The notes under the pieces: model-generated
Database searches by the model: none
What the model saw: only the letters and a program-made list of their open reading frames with translations
Told to the model about the DNA's origin: nothing
Part shown: positions 56,388 to 64,000 of the stretch, piece after piece
How the letters are laid out: each line of letters starts with the position of its first letter
Position numbering within the stretch: the first letter of the stretch is position 1
Source: Karalla daura
Lineage: Eukaryota > Chordata > Actinopteri > Chaetodontiformes > Leiognathidae
NCBI GenBank assembly: GCA_029224185.1
Contig: CM055196.1
Location: 11,782,009-11,846,008 of the forward strand
DNA length: 64,000 bases
Direction: 5' to 3'
Position numbers and translations under genes: made by a program

Positions 56388-59300
56388 ATGAGCGGCATTG
56401 CGGCGGCCACAGGAGCGGCTTCTTCCTGCCGCTTCGCCCACTATTTTGTGGTGTGTGGAGTGGACGCGGACACGGGCCTGGAGCCGGACGATGGAGCAGG
56501 TACAGGCTCTCTGCGCCCATCCACAAACACACACAGCTGACAAACGCACATAGACAGACAGCCACAAACACACACACCGCCTGTGAACAGGGTTCATGTT
56601 GGCCTATTTGTGTGACATCCATTTAAATGTGTTTTTTTTCTGGTTGGATGCCACATTTCTCTGGCCTTGTTGACAACACCAAATCTGCATCTTGCATGAG
56701 CGATGACCCTCACTGTAATCATAATTATCGTGATTGTGATCATGTAGATGACATATATTCCTTTATTAGTCCCACAATGGGGAGATCCAAAGCGTTGCAG
56801 CTGCAGCAAGGTGGATAGTGAGAAAAACAGAGGCAGGAAACAATAGTTTACAGGGTGCACAGTGGTTTAAAAATCTAGCAATATACACAATGAAAATAAT
56901 AATGAATTATGAACATCACGCAAAAGAATGGATTGACCCAATCAATAATATTTGAAATAGGTCTCATTATAATCCGCTAATACATTCTTTTGTCATGATA
57001 TGGATGTGTCCAGTGATTGATGATAAAAATTACAAAATGTCAATTTTTAAGTATGAAATGGATATAAATACACATAATCCAGGAGATTAATTATTTGTCT
57101 GTGGATATGGAGGGATTACATTGATGTTAAAATGACAGCTACCATCCTACAGTTTTGCCCCTTTTGTGTCATCTGTGCTTGGAGGGAGGAGAATAACACA
57201 TCACATCTCTGTCCATTGTGCTTTGGTCACATTTCCAAGACGATGAGAGTAGAGACAGAGAGAGAGAGAGACGCTTTTCTGCTTTCTGCAAGTCATCCAC
57301 TGCTTCACCTGGTTCAAAGGAACAAAGCAGACACCGGGGCTGACAGCATCCCGTCCTGGGTCAGTGGCGCTGGGGCTCAGGTGGAGCCTCCAGATTGAGG
57401 GGTTCATGGGTGACATCGGGTTGTTTACAGTCTGTAGTGTTGTGTGAAGCGCTGCTGATCTATCTGAGGTCTGTTTTTGTCTGTTTATGCGTCTCATAGT
57501 CTCCATGGACCTTTGTTCTACCTTCAAACACACATTTATCCTCTACTCACCCCCAAAAAACAAAAAACAAATGTAGGGAGGCTGAATCTGTGTTGGTGGA
57601 TGTGGGGGCTGCCATAGCAATGACAGCTGCAGAAAGGGTGTGTGTGTATAAGTATGTATATGCATGGGTGTGTGGAGGATAGAAATACATGTAGCAGGTG
57701 GCGTGGCGTTCCTCCACGCTGAGCTGTTGACACTCACCCAGGAGGAAGACTCTGTGACGTGTCCTGCTCCTTGCGTGTGTGTGTGTTTGTGTGTGTGTGT
57801 GTGAGGAGAAGACCAGGTGCGCTGACGTCTCGTATGCCATGTCTTGTACATTCTGATCCGTGGAGCTGAAACCGTAGTCACACCCCTCAAATCTGGCTTT
57901 GTTCTCCTTGTAATCAAACACGTTGAACCCAGACCTTGTTTATCTCTCTTTCAACCCAGACATCTTGTGATAAAACACACACAGGGGTACACGCCGTCCG
58001 TGTGCAGTATGGGCTCTGTGCGCTGCAGATTTACTGACTGCTCCATCCAACCTCTGGGCACAGTGGCTGGATGGAGTGACAGTGGCCGCTGGCTGCTGCA
58101 TCTGAGCTCCACAGATCCGCTTATGTAACAGCAGGTCACCACCGACCCACTGCAGCAGGGGGCTCTGCTGCTTTCAAGGCATCCCAGGCTCCTCACATAC
58201 ATATTCTATAAGCTGCAGGAGAGGTTGCAGCCTTGGAGACGTTCTTTCTTTTTTCTTTTTGTGTGTGTGTATGTGCGTGGTCATACGGCATCCCCTTTAT
58301 TGTGTGAGCTGTTGTCTGTGTGTGTAATTAGTGAATGCCACGCAGAGAAACAATCTGCTCTTGTTGGCTTCTCAATAGACGCCACTGTGTTTTTCTGCAG
58401 CCTAATCAGATTTCACGTGACGTCGCCCCGTTGGCTCCGGGCGGCGAGCGAGGCTCCGGGCCCGATGATGGTCACAGGGGGATGACATCAACTCAGTGAC
58501 CGCACATCTGAGAGCTGGCTTCATCAGCGAGGAGCTGATCTGCAGGCTGAAACGCATGATATTTCTCTTTGATTGCACAAAATATCCGCCCGAGTTATTT
58601 TCGTTTAAGGCCCCCCTTGCTCACTTTTAATGTTTTTTTCTATTGTTTTTATTATTTTAAGTGCATGGACCCAGCACCACGTCTGTATCACATCAGGCCG
58701 AGATGAAAAGCAAGAATTTGTCATTTGTTCCCTTCACACGGCGGACAAAATTTGTAATGCAAGACGGGGAGTGATTTTTAAACTGTTTGAGCCAAAATGG
58801 AATAACTCCCCATCAGTCAGTGGCGGCTGACTTTTGCTGTCATTTTAATCTCCTTCCCCTTTTTATATCTGTCCTCATCTACTCATGTAATGATGCAGCG
58901 TGATGAATGGGACGCTGGGGGTATTTTGCTGGCTGAATATGACAGATGTCTACCTTTATGGCTGTTCAATCATCCCTGATTAAGTGTGCCTGTTTTAGCG
59001 GCAGGGGATCATTTGGGGCCATGCATCTTTTGTGATGAACGTTTAAACTGCACAGTGGATACAAAACACTTTGTGGCTGCTGCTCTCCAAAAACATCGCC
59101 CATATTGAATTTATGGTGACAGCGCCGAGGACTAAAAGCGGGAACAATAAGTTGATTAGAAAACGTCTGTGGAGAGGGTCTCTCATCCAGTGTCAGTTAT
59201 CAAGGGGGTGTGCTTGAGTGCAACTGGACTAGAATGTGAAGAAGAAAAAGTTTTTGTTAGTTAATTCAGTCTGGTGGGGATTTTCCAGACTCTCTTGGGG

Positions 59301-62300
59301 GACTAATTGCTCTCAATATCGATTTTGAAGATGCCCTCTTTTGGTTTTAGGTTCAGCCGTCACCATGGTCTTTCAGTGTTTGGACCAAATGGTTTGTCTG
59401 TGAAGCACTCTGCAAAAAACAACATGAAAATGCTAAATCTGAAAAGAAAACAAGTGAAATTAGCTGTCACTATCTGTCAACAACAAATAGTAACTTGGTG
59501 AGAACCAACTAATTTGCTAATTGACACAAACATGAGTTTTGAAGATCTCTGTAGGTCCAGCTGCACACAATGTTCTGATATCGTGTGGACCCAATGGTTT
59601 ATCGATGAAGTTATGAGTGTAAAGCCCCTGAAATCATACGAATCAGCATCCCGCGCCTCGTTAGCTCACGCTGTGTACATTAGCGTCGTTCAGAGCAGGA
59701 GGACACGTGTTAATTACAGCCCCAGTGTAAACAGGAGTTTAAGCTCTCGCCGAGACGCTAAACAAACCTCCCACCCGCTCCTCCCTGCGCTGCGCAGACA
59801 CAGAGGCGCTGTGTGAGCGCATCGCTGGGAACCCATGTCAGGAGGGCTGCGGGTTTTAATCGGGACAGCTGATGAAACCCGGCGTGACGTGCGCGCGCGC
59901 TGACGAGCTCCGTCTCGGCGGTCGTCCTCGAGGCCGCGGCGGAAATGGTCGCCATGGCAACCGGGAAGGCTCCCGGCCCGCCTGCCCGCCTCGCGCCACC
60001 GACGCCGCTTTGTAGCGAAGAACACCGACCCCGCGTTCTCGTCACGCGCCGATCCCTTAGCTGCTTTTTATTTGTCTCCCACCTACATGTCTGACTCACT
60101 CCCGACTCTCCGAGTGGTCCTCCCGTTTCCTCTGTCGGGGTACCGTGCGTCATCCGGTGGGCAGGTGATGGAGTGGGGGGGCGGGGGGGGGGGGGGGGGG
60201 GGGGGGGCTCCCGGGTGCCGGGCCGCTGCGTCAGTGCTGGCAGCTGGTCAGAGGGAGCTTGTGTCGGAGCTCGTGATGCGCTGCGGTTCCCAGTGGCGTC
60301 ACTCAGGACCGGGTCGTACGGAGGTCTGGGAATTCAGAGCTTGAGACGCGGAATGTGGCGTTCAAGGATAAACCAAAGCGCTTCAATCACGGCTGTCAGA
60401 TGTGCTGAATCACACACACAAACACACGGGTCACATGTAATCGGAGATAGAAGGTGACACGAGGGGCGTAACGAGAGGAGAAGCATGGGAATGCGTCAAA
60501 TCCCTGTAGGGAGACAAAGTGGAGTTTTACTGCGTATACAAAATCCACCCCAGCAGCAGATTTTCACCTGGTGCGAGCGAAGGCCTTCCTGCTGCAGACT
60601 GTCAGGGATGAGGGGTGGTTGCACCGCTCCCCCAGTCTATCACTATGGAAATGAGTTGAGTTACGTAACCCTTGGAAGGGTTTTCCTCTCTTTGCTGCAG
60701 AGCAGCTCTTGCTGTCGACAGCAGATGAACTTTTTTCGCCTCAGCCTGTGTCAGGCAAGGTCGTCCTGTCCGAGCCCTTGAATAAATCAAAGCCGTCGTT
60801 TTGTGACGTTCCCATCGCCACGAATTCTGTCTGAGCGGTGATGAAGGTCAAACATCTCTCTCTCTCTCTCACTCTCACTCTCCACTAATACGATAATGCT
60901 GTGACGTCATGTAATGTTTTCTCCCCCTTTGTCTGTGTCTGTCTTTCAGGCGAGGCCTTTGAGCAGAGCCCCATTCGACGCTCCTTCAAGTCAAAGGTTC
61001 TGGTGCACTACCCTGAGAGCACAGACAGGAACCCCTTCAACAAAGATGCTGTCAACATGGTGAGATGGTGGAGCTCACTCTCCCTCAGCGCTCTCTCTCG
61101 CTATGGTGACGAGGATAAGCGTAGGGGACAAGATGTAGCTTGTTTGCTGGACAAATGTGCTGCTTCCATCCAGTCTCCATGGATATTGTTCCAAATGACA
61201 AAAGAGGAGCAAGATAACAAACCAACTCAGGGGGGAGGGGGGGACAAAGGCTACGAGGCGCCATTTATCTGTGCTGTTCACAGAGTATTTCTTGTCTAAA
61301 TAGGCTGAACATGTTTTTTGTTCTCCGCCAGAAAAGCAGGTCAGGATGATGAAAGCGTGAGCCCCAGGAGAATCGTTTGCAGTCAGATGGAACAAAATTA
61401 ATTTTATTCCTCATACTTGCCGTTCTGTGCATACGAGAATCTGTTGTGAACGGCCTTGGAACAGACGTTATGCTGTGTTGTTTAAACATAGTTACGGTAA
61501 AACATAAGCAGATGCTGGTCTTACCTGCTCTGACCTGCTTTTTTTGATATTTTGTATTCAAGTTACTTGTTTTCTGCTTCTTATGTCCAGTCTTTCATGT
61601 CAAAATTGTAATAGTTTCTTAAACAATATCAGGCAGACACAAGCAAGAACTTAACATGAAATCCTTTTTTTGTAGCATTTCTTTTGGCCACAAGCTTGCT
61701 TTTCTCATCCCAGATTCCATTTAGAGCTTCTGTATTTACATTGTGCCAGATACATATTTAATATCTTACATTTTCTCCTCACACTGTCTGTTCAGCTCTG
61801 CATGCCGAGGGGTCTCTCCTTCCGCACGCAGGCCGACCGGCTCGACCCTCAGTTCCACTCCTTCACCATGTGTTTGGACGACGGCACGCGCTCCTACGGC
61901 TTCGTCCACACCTTCTACGAGGAGGTGACCAGTACCCAGATCATCACTGCCATGCACACCCTCTGCCAGATGCACCACGTGGAGCACCACTCGGCCTCCT
62001 CCGCCTCCTCTCCTTCGTCCTCCGCCTCCTCCTCCGCCTCCTCGCCCTCCACCTCCAGCATGGACTCGCTCGTGAGCAGCCTGGACGAGTCCGACGCCGA
62101 GTCTCTGGCGTCCTCTTGCCTGGGCTGCGCGGGCTCCTTCGACCCGGCTCGGGACACCCTGTACGTGTCCAAGGCGCTCTGCCTCTTCACGCCGCTGCCC
62201 TTCCTGCAGGCCGCCCGGCAGTTCCTGTCTCAGCTGCACCAGGCGGTGACGTCGCACACGGCCCCGCCCCTCCCTCTGGAGAGCTACATCCACAACATCC

Positions 62301-63455
62301 TGTACGAGGTGCCGCTGCCGCCCCCCGGCAGGTCGCTGCGCTTCTACGGGGTGCAGGGACCCATCATGTGCCAGAGGCCCGGGCCGGGCGAGCTGCCCCT
62401 GGGGGAGTATCCTCTGGGGGAGGCGTTCACCCTGCTGGGTGTGGACAATATGGTGCAGCTTCTGACCTGCACGCTTCTAGAGACACAAGTCCTGCTTTGC
62501 TCACAAGGTGAGCACACTGTCCTCTTCATGTGGCCTTGAAAAGGATGAAGAAATCAAAGAGTATTTGAGAGTATTGTCGGTGAAATGTTTCTGTGGACAA
62601 CAAAGAGCATTCAGTTCTTTTCACTTTATATAGGACAAGAGAAGTACTTTGTTTATCCCTGTAAGGATATTATTTTCGTAAAAGTCACATAAAAGAACAT
62701 TACATTCATAATACACACCAATACACAACAGTTACACAGAATCTTTACAGTAATAAGTGAAATAAGTAAAATAATAAATGAATAATAATAATAACAACAA
62801 TAATAAAGAGTAATAATGATGAAAAATAGCTGTGCCAATCCACAACAAATGTTGCACTTGCTGCATACTGCAGGACTAAAACAAGTTCTTGTGTAGAAAA
62901 ATATCATACGAAGGAACAGTGGAAAAACTTTAAATTTAATTACATTTAATTTTACAGATAATACAAATTATCCAAGACAAGTTGAAGACATTGGCACAGA
63001 ATGAAGCAAACCCAATAAAAAATAGGAAACAAAACCAACACCAACACATCCAGCCTACAGCAGGATTTGGACAGACAAGTTTAATCACTGCAGTGTAGCT
63101 GACATTGTAGCCTAATGAGCGTGGAGCATTGTCAGTGAGTAATTGGGCCCTGCAGCAGTGCACTGTAAACAGGAATAGTTGTATAAGAAGCTCATGTAAA
63201 CTTCCTTATTAAAACACCGTTACAGGGCGTGAACTTACCTACTACCTATTGTCCTGCATCTCTCCAGACTACCAGCGCTTGATGACGGTGGCCGAGGGCA
63301 TCTCCACTCTGCTCTTCCCGTTCCAGTGGCAACACATCTACCTGCCCATCGTCTCGGCCCCGCTGCATCACCTCCTGGACGCTCCGGTGCCGTTCCTGAT
63401 CGGAATCCAGCGCAGAGAGGGATCTCAGCGGTCCTCCCTCCACCTCCCACACGAG
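56388..63455 (+). CDS. dennd5b: DENN domain-containing protein 5B, 5' part
   Basis: Seen: four exons, 56388-56499, 60950-61059, 61796-62507 and 63268-63455, giving the first 374 residues in one frame; the rest lies right of the window. Start MSGIAAATG leads to CRFAHYFVVCGVDADTGLEPDD, the opening of the uDENN domain. Then come FEQSPIRRSFKSKVL, LCMPRGLSFRTQAD, YGFVHTFYEEVTS, DTLYVSKALCLFTPLPFLQA, ESYIHNILYEVPLPPPGRSL and DYQRLMTVAEGISTLLFPFQWQH. The pattern FAHYFVVCGVDAD and SMDSLVSSLDE fits DENND5B better than DENND5A. Known: DENND5 proteins (Rab6IP1-like) are Rab39/Rab6-linked exchange factors or effectors in endosome-Golgi traffic. Exon 3 carries a serine/alanine tract (about residues 140-165) that looks longer than in mammals. 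Intron 1 (4.45 kb) contains a CpG-rich stretch with an RFX site. Confidence 0.92.
56745..56830. repeat. worn repeat end (TTTATTAGTCCCACAA type)
   Basis: 'tcctttattagtcccacaat' then 'ggggagatccaaagc' is a degenerate copy of a repeat end widely shared among fish SINE/LINE/hAT elements. Lies in dennd5b intron 1. Limits are approximate. Confidence 0.45.
59880..60345. promoter_or_regulatory. CpG-rich stretch in dennd5b intron 1 with RFX palindrome
   Basis: CpG density rises sharply here compared with the A/T-rich intron. At 59948-59962 the sequence GTCGCCATGGCAACC is a near-perfect RFX (X-box) inverted repeat: half-sites GTCGCC and GGCAAC with a 2-base spacer. An alternative first exon of dennd5b or an enhancer are both possible; no splice donor could be tied to an ATG with confidence. 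Confidence 0.5.
60175..60207. repeat. poly-G tract
   Basis: About 31 G with a single C near the left end (60182), directly within the CpG-rich stretch of dennd5b intron 1. It can form G-quadruplexes on the plus strand; the exact length may be an assembly estimate. Confidence 0.85.
62635..62900. repeat. A/T-rich worn repeat in dennd5b intron 3
   Basis: Starts with a degenerate 'gttatccctgtaagg' repeat-end word, includes AATA/ATA simple repeats (62757-62812) and 'acaaatgttgcacttgctgc', words typical of fish SINE-like elements. Family not determined. Confidence 0.4.
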
Positions 63456-64000
63456 GTACACAGCTCAGCCGCCTAAATGCCCGTACGGTCGTGGTCGAAT
63501 TTCCCGGATGGGTCTGGATAAGCGCTGACACAAAAAGGGATCTTAAAATGTTTTGTTAGAGGGAAAGTGCTCTTAAAGCCACCCCCCCCCCTCTCTCTCT
63601 GTGCTGCATGCGTGACAGCTCGCCCTCAGCCTCCGGCGTGTCGGGCTGAGACGCTGCTACCCCATCCCTCAGCCCAGATCGCTTCATACCGCATGAATAT
63701 CTCACTGGAGCCTCCTTTGAAGTCGCTCTGCCCCAGAAAGGAGGCAGTTGAAAGACAGCTCTGAGGGGAGGGGGGGGTTGAAGAGGAGGAGGAGGAAGAG
63801 GAGGAGGCGATGAAAGCTAAAATGCAGCGAGAGAGGAGAGATGCAGAATAATAGGATTCACTGAATAATTAACGACTGTAGGGGATCACCGCTTATTTCT
63901 CGGGATGTGTAATTTGAATTAAGTGTGGTAATTTGCCAGGAACTGGGGGAATGTTTTGTCACATGTATGTTTTTTTTATTTTCTTTTCACGAAAGCCCGA
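63456..64000. other. dennd5b intron 4, left part
   Basis: Begins with a normal donor (GAG|GTACAC). Holds GGA/GAG triplet repeats (about 63783-63809) and short C and G runs. No exon is seen before the window ends. Confidence 0.6.

Overview
The window is vertebrate nuclear DNA, almost certainly from a ray-finned (teleost, probably percomorph-type) fish. It has split genes with GT-AG introns, mostly 70 bp to 4 kb long. Long CA/GT microsatellites are frequent, and worn copies of a LINE-tail-like repeat typical of fish genomes are scattered through it. All named proteins match vertebrate families. No prokaryotic operons, CRISPR arrays, rRNA or tRNA genes were seen.

Layout: 474-2703 (+) is the 3' part of prr5 (mTORC2 subunit Protor-1), with its 3' UTR running to about 3950. 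5506-5910 (+) is the intronless-CDS gene tmem60. 8416-17844 (-) is rsbn1l, convergent with tmem60, in eight coding exons. 17845-23417 is a gene-poor spacer with the rsbn1l promoter at one end. 23418-28859 (+) is a fibrinogen-like 2 relative whose coiled-coil head and fibrinogen domain are separated by about 1,100 residues of low-complexity linker. 30800-34392 (+) is fam185a. 35173-about 44733 (-) is fbxl13, and lrrc17 (40016-42755, +) lies inside one of its introns. 45454-47730 (+) is a large gene I cannot assign, probably encoding a secreted disordered protein. 49931-52586 (+) is armc10. 56388-63455 (+) is the 5' part of dennd5b, which runs off the right end.

As far as I recall the human map, the order joins blocks that lie apart in human: prr5 (22q13), tmem60-rsbn1l-fgl2 (7q11.23), fam185a-fbxl13/lrrc17-armc10 (7q22) and dennd5b (12p11). 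The genes do not form one pathway. The set covers mTORC2 signalling, chromatin demethylation, extracellular matrix or immune signalling, an SCF ubiquitin-ligase/ciliary subunit, bone signalling, mitochondrial morphology and Rab activation.

The most unusual items are the giant-linker fgl2-like gene, the unassigned 45.4-47.7 kb gene with an in-frame 69-bp intron, two apparent GC-AG introns that restore frame exactly, and a near-perfect RFX palindrome in a CpG-rich stretch of dennd5b intron 1. Exon borders were read by eye from splice consensus and checked by phase arithmetic; no alignment could be run.
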